DNA of 64,000 nucleotides from Persicimonas caeni. Lineage in GTDB: Bacteria; Myxococcota_A; Bradymonadia; Bradymonadales; Bradymonadaceae. The notes below the pieces were generated by a model. The model saw nothing but the letters and a program-made list of their open reading frames with translations, made no database searches and was not told the DNA's origin. A program made the translations under genes and the position numbers. Shown in pieces: positions 44,923 through 54,069 of this stretch; the first letter of the stretch is position 1; every line of letters starts with the position of its first letter. Location: contig NZ_CP041186.1 in NCBI RefSeq assembly GCF_006517175.1, positions 2,445,001-2,509,000 of the forward strand, given 5' to 3'.

Positions 44923-46866
44923 CTACCTGTAGAACGGCCCTGTAAAATGAAACCAGGTGGGCACGTCGCGATACTCTTGGTTCGCCGCGTCGATCACCTC
45001 GGCCGACGGCGAGTAGACGAAGAAGCCGGGAAAGTCGGCACCTGTATAAGTCCCGGCAGGGGCCGCTTTCAGGCCGAGGTTGTCGTGCTGATTGGCGCCT
45101 TCGATGGTCACGGCGATGTCAGTAACCCGGGCTGATGCACCGCTGGAGGGACCCACGACGAGGTAGGCCGCGCCTTGGCTTGTCGACCCCGAGTCTCTGG
45201 CGCCGACGACCAGTTCGTCGCGCCCGTCCCCGTTGATGTCGCCCACGTAGGTGAGGCTGGTGCCCAGGAGTTGCCCCGCTTCGACCCCGTGGATCACGAA
45301 ATTCGCCGCGTTGTCCACCGTCGTGGAGCCGACCGACGGGAAGTTGCCCCGGCCCGAGACCACGTGCACCTTGCCGGCCAAGTCCCCGACGGAGCCCACC
45401 GTCGACCACTTCGAGGCGATCACCAAGTCGTCGAACTCATCGCCGTCTAAGCTTCCGCCCATGGCGATGGTAGCGCCGAAGTTCCCGCTGGAGTTGGTCG
45501 TCGAGATCCGTAGGTCGACGTCACTGCTACTCACCAGATTGATCGGCTGGCCGTTCGCGATCTGCGCAGTGCCGATCGAGCGTCCCGAAATGAGATAGAC
45601 CATCCCCGTGCCGTTGGCGTCGGGCGCACCGAACGCCACGTCGGCCATCCCGTCATTGTCGAAGTCACCGCCGGCGATGGAGGTACCGAAATCCGACCCC
45701 GCCTCGCCCACAAAGGCCGTGTCGACCTCGGCGAGACTGTTGACGAAGTCGATGTCTGCTCCCGAGATCAGATATACTTTGCCCGGCCCGCTCTGATCGG
45801 CGCTGCCGCCGAACCCGGGCGCCCCCACGGCGAAGTCGACCTCACCGTCTTTATCGACGTCGCCTAGGGTGACCACCGCGCTTCCGGCCGCGTCTCCGCC
45901 CTGCTCGCCTGCTAGCGTGCGCGCCGGACTCGTCGAGCCATTCTTCAAGTTGGAGCTGTGATAGATATGCACGGCGCCCCGAGGCTGGTTCGAGTTGCCG
46001 ACGTAATCAGGATGGCCGACGGCGAGTTCGGCAACACCGTCACGATCGATATCACTGACCGCGGCGACCGCCGCACCGAACCGACCGTCGCTGCTCGGTG
46101 CGGGAATCTGCGTGATTTGCAACGAGCCAAGACCCAACACTCCGCTCGTGGGAGCTCCGCTGCTGAGCAAAAGCCTGACGGCACCCTCGCCCTCCTCGGC
46201 TGACGGCGTGCCGACGGCCAAGTCATCCTTGCCGTCGCCGTCGAGATCTCCGAGAACGGCGATGCCCCCAGCCCAGGTGTCGGTGGAAATGGTGCTGTTT
46301 TCGAACAACACCAGGTCGGCCTCTCCGGGGAGCAACCGCTCCGCGCACGCGAGCCCAGTTCCCGAGGTCGTCGTACGCTGCTCCGGGTTGTAGTGGTCGG
46401 GGCAGTTGTCGTCGCTGTCGGCAATGCCGTCGTTGTCTCGGTCCCCTATGGCTGCGTCTTCCGTATCTGAGGAATCGGCCGCATCGGAGGCGTCGGCGAC
46501 ATCGCCGCTATCTGCATCACCAGCATCGCCCGCATCGACGCCCACGTCGCCGGTGTCACCGGCATCTGCGTCGCCTGCGTCCGCGTCGCATATCGCAAGA
46601 TCCGCACAGTCCGAGTCCTCGCAGTCCGCCGCGCCGTCGCCGTCTTCGTCGCCGACGCTCGTGCACGATTCGACCTTGTCCGGCGGCACACAAATAGACT
46701 GACTGCGGTCCTGGAGATGCGCGCACTGGTAACCGTCGCTGCACTCGGCGCTCGAATCACACAAGTATTCGTAGCGTTCGATGTCGAGATCCGTCTGGCA
46801 AGCGCTTGCGCCCAGCGTCGCGACAAGACAACCGGCGAGCACGTTGCGGAGAGTTTGGAACGTCAT
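44923..46866 (-). CDS. FG-GAP (integrin alpha-like beta-propeller) lipoprotein
   Basis: The 647-residue protein has a signal peptide and lipobox (GASAC, Cys23) and a Cys-rich segment up to about residue 85. A long Asp/Ala/Gly-rich linker (CDADAGDADAGDTGDVG and on) follows, then a thrombospondin-type-3-like calcium motif (GDRDNDGIADSDDNCPDHYN). Six or seven FG-GAP blades come next, each with a D-x-D-x-DG-x2-D calcium loop, such as LGDLDGDGKDDLAVG and VGDINGDGRDELVVG. It is predicted to form a surface-exposed seven-bladed propeller, likely adhesive. The ATG at 46866 is chosen because the lipobox directly follows; a longer open frame has no signal peptide. Confidence 0.88.
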   Translation of the reverse strand: MTFQTLRNVLAGCLVATLGASACQTDLDIERYEYLCDSSAECSDGYQCAHLQDRSQSICVPPDKVESCTSVGDEDGDGAADCEDSDCADLAICDADAGDADAGDTGDVGVDAGDAGDADSGDVADASDAADSSDTEDAAIGDRDNDGIADSDDNCPDHYNPEQRTTTSGTGLACAERLLPGEADLVLFENSTISTDTWAGGIAVLGDLDGDGKDDLAVGTPSAEEGEGAVRLLLSSGAPTSGVLGLGSLQITQIPAPSSDGRFGAAVAAVSDIDRDGVAELAVGHPDYVGNSNQPRGAVHIYHSSNLKNGSTSPARTLAGEQGGDAAGSAVVTLGDVDKDGEVDFAVGAPGFGGSADQSGPGKVYLISGADIDFVNSLAEVDTAFVGEAGSDFGTSIAGGDFDNDGMADVAFGAPDANGTGMVYLISGRSIGTAQIANGQPINLVSSSDVDLRISTTNSSGNFGATIAMGGSLDGDEFDDLVIASKWSTVGSVGDLAGKVHVVSGRGNFPSVGSTTVDNAANFVIHGVEAGQLLGTSLTYVGDINGDGRDELVVGARDSGSTSQGAAYLVVGPSSGASARVTDIAVTIEGANQHDNLGLKAAPAGTYTGADFPGFFVYSPSAEVIDAANQEYRDVPTWFHFTGPFYR

Positions 46867-46892
46867 GAGCTTCTCTGGGTACGAGCTGAATA

Positions 46893-47702
46893 CTAGAAGG
46901 AGACTCGCCACTGCACGCGCACCGCATCGGCGTCGAGGTGGACCGAGGTCTGCGAGCCCGAAGACTCGTCGTCCGCCACAAACAGATACGCGCCCACGCC
47001 GGTGATCACCGCACCTCCGGCCAGCGCAGCCACGCCGATCGTGTCGTAGGTATTGGCGCGCGACTCGATCTCGGCGGCTTCTTTCATCGTACGCTCTGTC
47101 ACCACGCCCTCGTCGGGCTCGGGTTGCGAGCGGACCTTGTCGCGCTCGCTCGAGGCGAGCGCGAACATGGCGCCGCCGCCAGCCATCACGGCGACACCGC
47201 CGAGCGTGACGGTCCAAGCAACCGCGTTCGACGAGTCTTCCTCGACCACCGGCGGCGCCTCGACCTTGTCGACCTTGTCGGCCTCTTTCGCCTCGACCGT
47301 CTCCCCTTCCGGGCACTCCTCGTCGAGCTCGGCGGAGTACTCGGCGACCTTCTTCTGGATGAACGTAGGCGGCGGTTGTTTGACCGGCGGCGCCTCGAGC
47401 GCTCGCTCGAAGGCATCGCGCGCCTTCTGGCACTGCTCCAGTTTTTGATAGGCGCGGCCCAGGTTCAGGTAGGTCACGTTGAGCTCGCCCAGTGAACGCG
47501 CCTCCTCCAGCAACGCGACCGCACCGGCATAGTCGCCCTTGATGATCGCGCGGACCGCGTCGTCGTTGAGTGTCAGCTGGTGCTCGCTGGGATTGGCGTA
47601 CTCGGGAGGGTCTTGAGCCCAAGCGGCCGTCGGAGACACAAAAGCCACGCTGGCCGACAGGCATGCCGCAATAAGGATTGAAACGCGAGATTTTCGAAAC
47701 AT
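46893..47702 (-). CDS. Exported TPR protein with two C-terminal membrane segments
   Basis: The 269-residue protein has a signal peptide (ISILIAACLSASVAFV-like, cleavage after AWAQ) and two TPR units (about 45-110: DDAVRAIIKGDYAGAVALLE, LNLGRAYQKLEQCQKARDAF). An acidic linker follows, then two hydrophobic Gly/Ala-rich segments (VTLGGVAVMAGGGAMFALAS and IGVAALAGGAVITGVGAYLF) around a soluble loop. This layout is common in lineage-specific envelope proteins of delta-type bacteria; its role is unknown. It starts upstream of the FG-GAP gene (26 bases) on the same strand, so the two probably form one unit. Confidence 0.75.
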   Translation of the reverse strand: MFRKSRVSILIAACLSASVAFVSPTAAWAQDPPEYANPSEHQLTLNDDAVRAIIKGDYAGAVALLEEARSLGELNVTYLNLGRAYQKLEQCQKARDAFERALEAPPVKQPPPTFIQKKVAEYSAELDEECPEGETVEAKEADKVDKVEAPPVVEEDSSNAVAWTVTLGGVAVMAGGGAMFALASSERDKVRSQPEPDEGVVTERTMKEAAEIESRANTYDTIGVAALAGGAVITGVGAYLFVADDESSGSQTSVHLDADAVRVQWRVSF

Positions 47703-47873
47703 TTGGGCGCTCGAGGTACAGCGAAAAAACGATAGGTTCTACGATACCCGGGGTAGACGGTGGTGTAAAATAGGGATGCATGCTTTCTGCTTTGGAGGCA
47801 GCGTCGCCAGTGGTGGTCTCACCTGGAAGGTCTGCCTTCAACGGATGAACACCGTATCCGGACGAACACCGTA

Positions 47874-49556
47874 TCAGAGATACGCATCCCAAAAGTCGCA
47901 GTAGTCGCCGCGCACGCCCGTCGTAGGGCCGAGCTCGTCGGTGTCGAGCTGCAGCCAAGTGTCGGCCCCGGCGTCATAGGCGGGCCAGTCGACCGTACCG
48001 TCGCTGCCCGGCGCGCCGTCGTAGGCGAATTGGGTCCACCACGTCTGCATGCTGCCCGACAATTCGCCCTCGGCGCCGCCGCCGCCAAAGCTGCCGAAAT
48101 TGCCGAAGACGAACGCCAACTCCGAGGCGTGGAAGGCGCCCAGGCCCGTCTGGCGACCGGCGGAGGTGACATGGGTGAAGAAGTAGGTGAACGTCGCGTT
48201 TGCGTTGGTGCTGTGGGCGCGGGCGGCCTTGCGTGATGGGCACACGAACGCGACGTCGCCCACGATGGCGGCGAGGGCTTTCCAGGGCGCGTCGTATTCG
48301 GCGGCGGGATACTCTTCGAGCACCTGAGCGCCGATCGTCGGGAAGGTGGCGTTGACCAAGTCCTCGTACTGCGTCTCGGTCATATTCTGCTGCGAACTCG
48401 TAAAGAGCGTCCCCTCGTCGGCGTTGACGCCGATGACAAACGGCACCTCGTGGGCCGAGCCGTCCTCGATGGCCCGAGCCATGCTCTTGTCGAGCACATG
48501 GCCGTCGATGATCGGCTCGAAGGCTTCGCCGTCCCCGAGCAGACTGATGGAGCCGGGGAGCGCCTCGAGGATCTCGTCGGACGATTTGCCACGCATACAG
48601 GCAGCGACGTCGCCGGCGTCTGCACACCCTGCGGCCTCGGCAAGGCGCTCGCCCTGGGCCGTCGCCGGTTCCTGCTGACCATTCTGAACGTCGAGCTTCC
48701 GCATCTGCGCCAGACAGTTGCCGCTCTCCATGATGGCGCCAGTGAACATGCCCTCGGTCAAGGGCGAAGCCATCAATGCGCATACGCTCACCCCGCCGGC
48801 CGACTCGCCAAAGATGGTGATCTTGTCGGCATCGCCGCCGAATCGGTCGATATTGTCGCGTACCCACGAGAGGGCCTGAATCTGGTCGAGCAGCCCGTAG
48901 TTGCCGGCGGCCGGGTGGCCGTCCTCGCCGACGAACGCCTCGTGCGCCAAAAATCCGAGCGCGCCGAGCCGGTAGTTGATGGTGACGACCACCACATCTT
49001 CGAGGGCAAGGTCGACGCCGTCGTAGACCTCGGTGCCCCCCGCGATCGTCTGGCCCGTGCTCCCTTGAATAAACCCACCACCGTGGATCCAAAACATGAC
49101 CGGCAACGGCTCTTCGGGCTCGAGTTGGGACGTCCAAATATTGAGCGTCAGGCAGTCCTCGTCGGTCGGCCCGGACTGGGTGAGGGTATTCGACGCATCC
49201 TGCGGGCAGGCGTAGCCGTAGCTCTTCGCCTCGAAGATGCCGTCGCGCACGGCCGGGGCTCTGGGCGGCTTCCAGCGATGCTCGCCGACAGGCGGCTGGG
49301 CGTACGGGATCCCCTTGAAGGCCCAGACCCCGGCAAATTCGGTGCCCTGCACCGGCCCTTCGGTAGTGTCGACACGTCCTTCGGGGGTCTGCCTGCTATC
49401 GGCGTCCTCGACACCGTCACCGACATCGTCGCCGGCGTCGGGCTCGAGTGCCGTGTCTGCGCCGGTGTCGGCGGCCGGATTGGAATTGGTGTCGTCGCCG
49501 CAGGCGGCAAGGGTGGATGCGGCCAACAAACAGATAGCGAGTGTATTGCGATTCAT
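47874..49556 (-). CDS. Type B carboxylesterase lipoprotein
   Basis: The 560-residue protein has a signal peptide with lipobox LAAC (Cys19) and an acidic linker. A type B carboxylesterase (cholinesterase-like) domain follows from about residue 60: GIPYAQPPVGEHRWKPP, the oxyanion hole HGGGFIQGS, the nucleophile elbow FGESAGGVSV, the acid in VNADEGTLF and the His in GLGAFHASELAFVFG. All three catalytic residues are present. It would hydrolyse ester substrates at the cell surface or in the periplasm. It follows the pgpA-like gene after 46 bases. The start at 49556 gives a complete signal peptide; a longer open frame to 50099 does not. Confidence 0.92.
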   Translation of the reverse strand: MNRNTLAICLLAASTLAACGDDTNSNPAADTGADTALEPDAGDDVGDGVEDADSRQTPEGRVDTTEGPVQGTEFAGVWAFKGIPYAQPPVGEHRWKPPRAPAVRDGIFEAKSYGYACPQDASNTLTQSGPTDEDCLTLNIWTSQLEPEEPLPVMFWIHGGGFIQGSTGQTIAGGTEVYDGVDLALEDVVVVTINYRLGALGFLAHEAFVGEDGHPAAGNYGLLDQIQALSWVRDNIDRFGGDADKITIFGESAGGVSVCALMASPLTEGMFTGAIMESGNCLAQMRKLDVQNGQQEPATAQGERLAEAAGCADAGDVAACMRGKSSDEILEALPGSISLLGDGEAFEPIIDGHVLDKSMARAIEDGSAHEVPFVIGVNADEGTLFTSSQQNMTETQYEDLVNATFPTIGAQVLEEYPAAEYDAPWKALAAIVGDVAFVCPSRKAARAHSTNANATFTYFFTHVTSAGRQTGLGAFHASELAFVFGNFGSFGGGGAEGELSGSMQTWWTQFAYDGAPGSDGTVDWPAYDAGADTWLQLDTDELGPTTGVRGDYCDFWDAYL

Positions 49557-49602
49557 CGGGCGCCCCGTCTTCGGGTGTAGACGGGGCGAGATTAGCCCAA
49601 AC

Positions 49603-50103
49603 TCAGCCCCAAAGCCACCGCACCAACCACACTGCAGGTACGGTCCACAACCCGGCGACGATGTCGTCGGCGACGACCGAGATGCCGTCGTCGCCATTCT
49701 CGTCGAGCGACTTGGCCGGAGGCGGCTTCGTCGTGTCGAGGATGCGAAAGAGCACCAATCCGACCAATGCGGCCAACCAGCCCAGGTCGTCGAACCAGAC
49801 CAACGCGGTCCACACCCCGATGACCTCGTCGATGACGATGCGGTTGCTGTCGTGCTCGCGCAGGGCGCGGCCGGCGTGGTGGCTCCAGTACATCGAGGCA
49901 GCCGAGGCGATGATGAGGAGCGCCACGCGGAAGGGAAGCGACCAGTCCGACATCCACACGATGAGCGGGGTGAACAAAATCGCCGCGTAGGTGCCCGGGC
50001 CGCCCGGCAGGTGGCCGATGCCGGCGCAGGTGGACATGAACATCGACGTGGGCGCCTCGGTCCAGGCGCGGCGTGTCTCGGATACGGGCGCAGGATCACT
50101 CAC
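49603..50103 (-). CDS. pgpA: PgpA-family phosphatase
   Basis: The 166-residue membrane protein has the PgpA signature: GIGHLPGGPGTYAA near the N-terminus, NRIVIDEVIGVWTAL, FRILDTTKPPP and DDIVAGLWTVPAVWLV, with about four hydrophobic helices. The classical role is dephosphorylation of phosphatidylglycerophosphate. In an inositol-lipid cluster, a PgpA-like enzyme may instead dephosphorylate phosphatidylinositol phosphate, and the location here favours that reading. It overlaps the Aur1-like gene by 8 bases, showing tight coupling. The symbol reflects family, not proven substrate. Confidence 0.85.
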   Translation of the reverse strand: MSDPAPVSETRRAWTEAPTSMFMSTCAGIGHLPGGPGTYAAILFTPLIVWMSDWSLPFRVALLIIASAASMYWSHHAGRALREHDSNRIVIDEVIGVWTALVWFDDLGWLAALVGLVLFRILDTTKPPPAKSLDENGDDGISVVADDIVAGLWTVPAVWLVRWLWG

Positions 50104-51064
50104 CGGCGGCTTCCTGTGGTTGCGGGCTCAGAATGTCGGCGAACGACTCGCGGATGGTGGCCGCAGCCCGATCGGGCCACTGCCCCAAGCGAGTGTGGGC
50201 GAGCGCAACGTAGACGCCGGCGGCGAGCGCGCCACCGGCGATGACGTCGATGACGTAATGATGCCCCAGATAGACGGCGAAGAAGCACATCGCGCCGGCG
50301 TATGAGTAGGCTGCGACTTTGATGGCGGTCTTGCGCGCCCACAATGCAATCCAAATCGACGGAGCGACGTGCAACGACGGTAGGGCGCCGAAGACGTAGG
50401 TCCCCTGCTCGTAGATGCTCGCAAAGTGCGGGTACCCCAGCCAGACGTCGACGCGCCCCAGGCCGGCAGGGTCGCCCAGGATCGGCTCGCCGGGCGGGGC
50501 GAAGCCGTATTGCTCGACATACCATGGAGGGGCGACCGGCATCAGAATCCAAACCAGAAAGCCGAGCACGTTGAAGACGAGATAACCCCACATGAACTTG
50601 TGCAGGCGGCTCTCTTCCTGCCCGTCATCTCGCCACGTGCGCCACCAAAGATAGATGCCGAAGAGGACGACCGACGGCACGTGTGTCGAGTAGAAGAGCC
50701 CGGCGAAGATATCGATGAGGATATGGTGGTGCTCTCGAAAGAAGTCGACCGGCCCGAGGTCGCCCGGCTGCGGGGTCATCCACCCAAACATCGCCTGCTC
50801 GATGCGATAGATCGGCTCGACGACCACCGCATCGTAGGACCGCCCGGCGAAGAGGCGCAGCAGATCGTAGACCAGCCCGAAGATCGCCGCCGGCACCAAC
50901 GCCACGGCCAAGTCACGCGTCGCCCGTGAAGCGACGGTGAGCACCACAAATAGCGCGATCAGCGCCATATGCTCCATCCGAAACGGATTGACGGTGCCGT
51001 ACAAGGTCAGCGCCAGCACGACCACGATGACGGGCACGAATTTTTTGAGCGGCGACCGTTTCAC
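50096..51064 (-). CDS. Aur1-like PAP2 membrane enzyme (inositol phosphorylceramide synthase-like)
   Basis: The 322-residue polytopic protein has about six helices and a C-terminal PAP2/LPT core. FGALPSLHVAPSIW and YLGHHYVIDVIAGGAL correspond to the C2 and C3 motifs of fungal Aur1 and its bacterial relatives. The preceding VWILMPVAPPWYVEQYGF matches the conserved PPWY segment of this clade. Aur1-type enzymes transfer phosphoinositol from phosphatidylinositol to ceramide. With inositol-phosphate synthase in the same run of genes, this is the favoured role; a plain lipid phosphatase is the alternative. It lies 30 bases after the exporter gene and overlaps pgpA. Confidence 0.8.
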   Translation of the reverse strand: MKRSPLKKFVPVIVVVLALTLYGTVNPFRMEHMALIALFVVLTVASRATRDLAVALVPAAIFGLVYDLLRLFAGRSYDAVVVEPIYRIEQAMFGWMTPQPGDLGPVDFFREHHHILIDIFAGLFYSTHVPSVVLFGIYLWWRTWRDDGQEESRLHKFMWGYLVFNVLGFLVWILMPVAPPWYVEQYGFAPPGEPILGDPAGLGRVDVWLGYPHFASIYEQGTYVFGALPSLHVAPSIWIALWARKTAIKVAAYSYAGAMCFFAVYLGHHYVIDVIAGGALAAGVYVALAHTRLGQWPDRAAATIRESFADILSPQPQEAAGE

Positions 51065-51094
51065 GACTCACGTCCTATGGGAGGGTCACGAACG

Positions 51095-53527
51095 TCACGA
51101 GTGGATATTTTCGCGCTGGCGGGCGACCAGCATCACCTGCACAAGAAGGTTTATAGTCAATATGGACCCGAGACCGATGACGGCTACCTGTCCCAGGCTC
51201 AGCAACCCGGTGTGGCGGGCGAGAAGCAGCGTGCCGAAGCCAATCATCGAGGTCAGGTATGCTGCGCTGATCGCCAGGGCCACGTTGGAGTGCGGCCCGA
51301 GTTTGTGGCCGTTGTCGACGTGGAGCATGATGTGAAACGAGGCGTCGACGCCCAGGCCGATCCAGATGGGCAAGATGACCACATTCATGAAGTTGAAGTC
51401 GACGCCCAGCAGTCCGTTGAGTCCCAGGGCCACCAACACGGCCAGCGCGACCACCAGCAACTGCAACCCCACGAGCCTGCGGCTTCGAAACGCCACGAGC
51501 GACAAGAGCAACAGACCGATGAGGGTGATCGCGAGCATCCACACCGCGTCACGCTCGGCCATGCGGATGATGTCGCTCAACAACAACGCATCGGAGATGG
51601 CGTCGTAGCCGCGGCCCGAGTCGACCCCGGGCAGGCTTCGGATCACCCGCGCGTAGTCGTCGACGGCGTCCATGTCGGACAGGTTGATCGCCGGGAAGAC
51701 GAGCACGACGGCCTTGTCGGGCGCGTCCTTGCGCGAGAACGGCCGGCGCACCTGCTCGGGCAAATCAGCTATGCTCAACTCCCCGAGGCTCGAGACCCGT
51801 CGAACCTCCTCGAGGTAGCGAGCGAACTCGTCGGGTCGCGCAGATGAGGGCAGATCGGCGAGGGTACGGGCGATTTGTCGAATCACCTCGAGCTTGGCGC
51901 GCTGACGCTCGGGGACAAAGGTCGACAGCGACACGACCTTGTCGATGGTATATCCCTCGGGCAGCCGCGAGGCGCGCTGGCGAAGCTCTCCGACGATCGT
52001 CTCGGCCTGGCGCTCCGAATCGGCGAGGACGACCGCAGGCGTCTGAGACTGCCCCAACATCTCGTTGACCTTCTCGTCGAGCTTCCAGGAAGGGGCCGAG
52101 GTCGACTGGAGCACCGAAAAATCGCGCACGAAGTCGAGCTGGGGGAGCCCCACCGAGGCCGCTACGACCACGGCGACCAACGCCGCCGTCGCCGCCCGCC
52201 CTGCAGCCTGGGCGCGTCGGTTCACCGCGGCATCTCCGCCAACCTCGAGTTTGGCGAGCACGCGCTCGGTCAGCGCACGAGACGCCGGTGGAGGCAGGTC
52301 GAAGTCGTAGCGCGAGGCGAGCAGAACGGTGCACGGAAAGAGCACGGCGTAGCTCACCAAGATGAGCACCAGCCCCCCCAGCGCGATGACGCCAAACTCG
52401 AAGAAAGCGCGAAACTCCGAGACGACCAAGCTCCCCAGGGCGACCATCGTCGTCAGCCCTGCAAATAGGTTGGCGCGACCGGTCGTCGCCAATGTCTCGG
52501 CGAGCGCATCGCAGCAATGGCACTCCTCGGAGAGTTCGTGGAACCGCGAGTAGAGATGGATGCCGTAGTCGACACCCAACCCCATGAGCACCGCCCCCAA
52601 AAAGGCCGTCAAGATATTGAGACTGCCGAAGGCGAGTTCGGCCCAGGCAAACGTCAGGATGGTGCCCACAATCAACGGCGCGATGACCGCGGCGGTGCCG
52701 TGCGCGCTTCGCAAAAAGGCGAATAGGAAGATCAGAATCAATCCCAGCGCCAGACTCATCGACACGGCCAGGTCGCGCTGGAGCATCTCCTGCAGGTCGA
52801 CGCGCTTCTTGTAGCGCCCGGTGAGCCCGTAGCCCACATCAACTTGCCCCTTCAACTCCCGTTGGACGATCCCGTCGACCTGCTCGACGAGCTTCTCGGC
52901 ACGTCCGAGATCCGAGGCGGCAAACGATGGATACACAAAGAGCGCCAACATGCTGCCGTCGGCGCTCAGATAGTGAGCCGAGCCGTCGAACTCCTCGACC
53001 TTCTCGGTCAGATCCGAGAAGTCGACCTCGGGCGGCTCACCATCCTCGACATCGACAAAGAGCGGGTTGGCCCGCTTCTTCTCCCAGCGGATGCGGCGGT
53101 CGAGCCGGTGTTGGATTGTCTGCAGGTCGTCGAGGTCGGCGTAGAGCAAACGCCGGTTCTCGAAAAAGCCAATCGGTTTGGTCGCCTCGACGCGATCTAC
53201 CCCACCGAGGTCCTCGAGCCGGTCGGCCAAGGTATGTGCGGTGCGCTCGAGCTTGGGATTGCGACGCTCGCCGGTGGGCTGGGACTCCAAGACGACCGTC
53301 AGCCGGCCGATCTGGCCGCCGTAGGCTTCCTCGAGGCGCTCGAGTCCGGCGACACTGGGAGCGGACTTGGGCAGCAGGCGAGCCATGTCGGCTTCGATCG
53401 CCAGTTGGGAGGCGAGCGCCAGCGCACCGAGGCTCACCGCCACGACGAGCGCAACGATCGGCCAAGCAAAGCGCTGACAGAAGTCGATGTAGGCACGCAC
53501 AGCCCCCATGAAGAGCCCCCGGTCCAT
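51095..53527 (-). CDS. RND/MMPL-family lipid exporter
   Basis: The 810-residue transporter has two halves, each with one leading helix, a large extracytoplasmic domain and a five-helix bundle, giving twelve predicted segments. The paired GLGVDYGIHLYSRFHE and GLGVDASFHIMLHVDNG contain the membrane Asp expected in RND proteins. It resembles HpnN/MmpL-type exporters, which move hydrophobic lipids outward from the inner membrane. Within the inositol-lipid run, its cargo is probably one of the locus products. ATG at 53527 is preferred over GTG at 53554. Confidence 0.88.
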   Translation of the reverse strand: MDRGLFMGAVRAYIDFCQRFAWPIVALVVAVSLGALALASQLAIEADMARLLPKSAPSVAGLERLEEAYGGQIGRLTVVLESQPTGERRNPKLERTAHTLADRLEDLGGVDRVEATKPIGFFENRRLLYADLDDLQTIQHRLDRRIRWEKKRANPLFVDVEDGEPPEVDFSDLTEKVEEFDGSAHYLSADGSMLALFVYPSFAASDLGRAEKLVEQVDGIVQRELKGQVDVGYGLTGRYKKRVDLQEMLQRDLAVSMSLALGLILIFLFAFLRSAHGTAAVIAPLIVGTILTFAWAELAFGSLNILTAFLGAVLMGLGVDYGIHLYSRFHELSEECHCCDALAETLATTGRANLFAGLTTMVALGSLVVSEFRAFFEFGVIALGGLVLILVSYAVLFPCTVLLASRYDFDLPPPASRALTERVLAKLEVGGDAAVNRRAQAAGRAATAALVAVVVAASVGLPQLDFVRDFSVLQSTSAPSWKLDEKVNEMLGQSQTPAVVLADSERQAETIVGELRQRASRLPEGYTIDKVVSLSTFVPERQRAKLEVIRQIARTLADLPSSARPDEFARYLEEVRRVSSLGELSIADLPEQVRRPFSRKDAPDKAVVLVFPAINLSDMDAVDDYARVIRSLPGVDSGRGYDAISDALLLSDIIRMAERDAVWMLAITLIGLLLLSLVAFRSRRLVGLQLLVVALAVLVALGLNGLLGVDFNFMNVVILPIWIGLGVDASFHIMLHVDNGHKLGPHSNVALAISAAYLTSMIGFGTLLLARHTGLLSLGQVAVIGLGSILTINLLVQVMLVARQRENIHS

Positions 53528-53562
53528 TGACGCCCCAAACGGCGTCGATACCAATCAAATCA

Positions 53563-54006
53563 TCAGTCCCTTTCAGCCACCGTCTGCTTGGCGCTATTCG
53601 CCCCCAAGCCCCCAAACACCACGTAACGGCTGAGCGGATAGATCCAGAACACCCACACAAGGCCTTTGGAGGCAAACCAGCCTACCGACGGCCCCAGATA
53701 CTCGACGAAGCTTTGGGTCAGCGTGCCGTGGAAGGCGGCCGCCAGCCAACTCATCGCAAAATAGGCGACTGCCGACTGCTTGAGCGGCGCTTGAAAACGC
53801 TCGAAGACCCAAAAGCGACTCATCGAATAGTGGATCAGACCGCCCACAAAGGCCCCCAGACCTGCGGCCATGCCCACCGAGATGTCCCCCCATTCAACGA
53901 ACGTCCACAACAAGACGGCATAGATGATGCCGTCGACGGCGGTGGCGGTCGCGCTGGCGACCGACGCCCCCGAGAGGTCGAGCAAATGTCTTTTCCAAGA
54001 CTTCAT
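53563..54006 (-). CDS. GtrA-family membrane protein
   Basis: The 147-residue protein has four hydrophobic helices in the GtrA pattern. ASATATAVDGIIYAVLL, GAFVGGLIHYSMSRFWVF (conserved N/S-R-x-W-x-F end) and a final SRYVVFGGLG are visible. GtrA proteins help flip or present polyprenyl-linked sugars and occur in cell-envelope clusters. It lies 35 bases before the exporter and 63 bases after the CDP-alcohol transferase gene, all on one strand, so it is likely part of the same lipid pathway. Confidence 0.8.
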   Translation of the reverse strand: MKSWKRHLLDLSGASVASATATAVDGIIYAVLLWTFVEWGDISVGMAAGLGAFVGGLIHYSMSRFWVFERFQAPLKQSAVAYFAMSWLAAAFHGTLTQSFVEYLGPSVGWFASKGLVWVFWIYPLSRYVVFGGLGANSAKQTVAERD

Positions 54007-54069
54007 AGGCACTGCGACGCCCGGACGACCCACAGTGCAGGCGCAACCGACCCTCGGCTGCGCCAGGCC

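Noticed and set aside
46867-47958. Extension of the FG-GAP lipoprotein frame upstream to 47958
   Set aside because: It would overlap the TPR gene on the same strand in another frame and removes the signal peptide from the N-terminus.
49557-50099. Extension of the esterase frame to 50099
   Set aside because: It overlaps the pgpA-like gene in another frame; the lipobox start at 49556 is clear.
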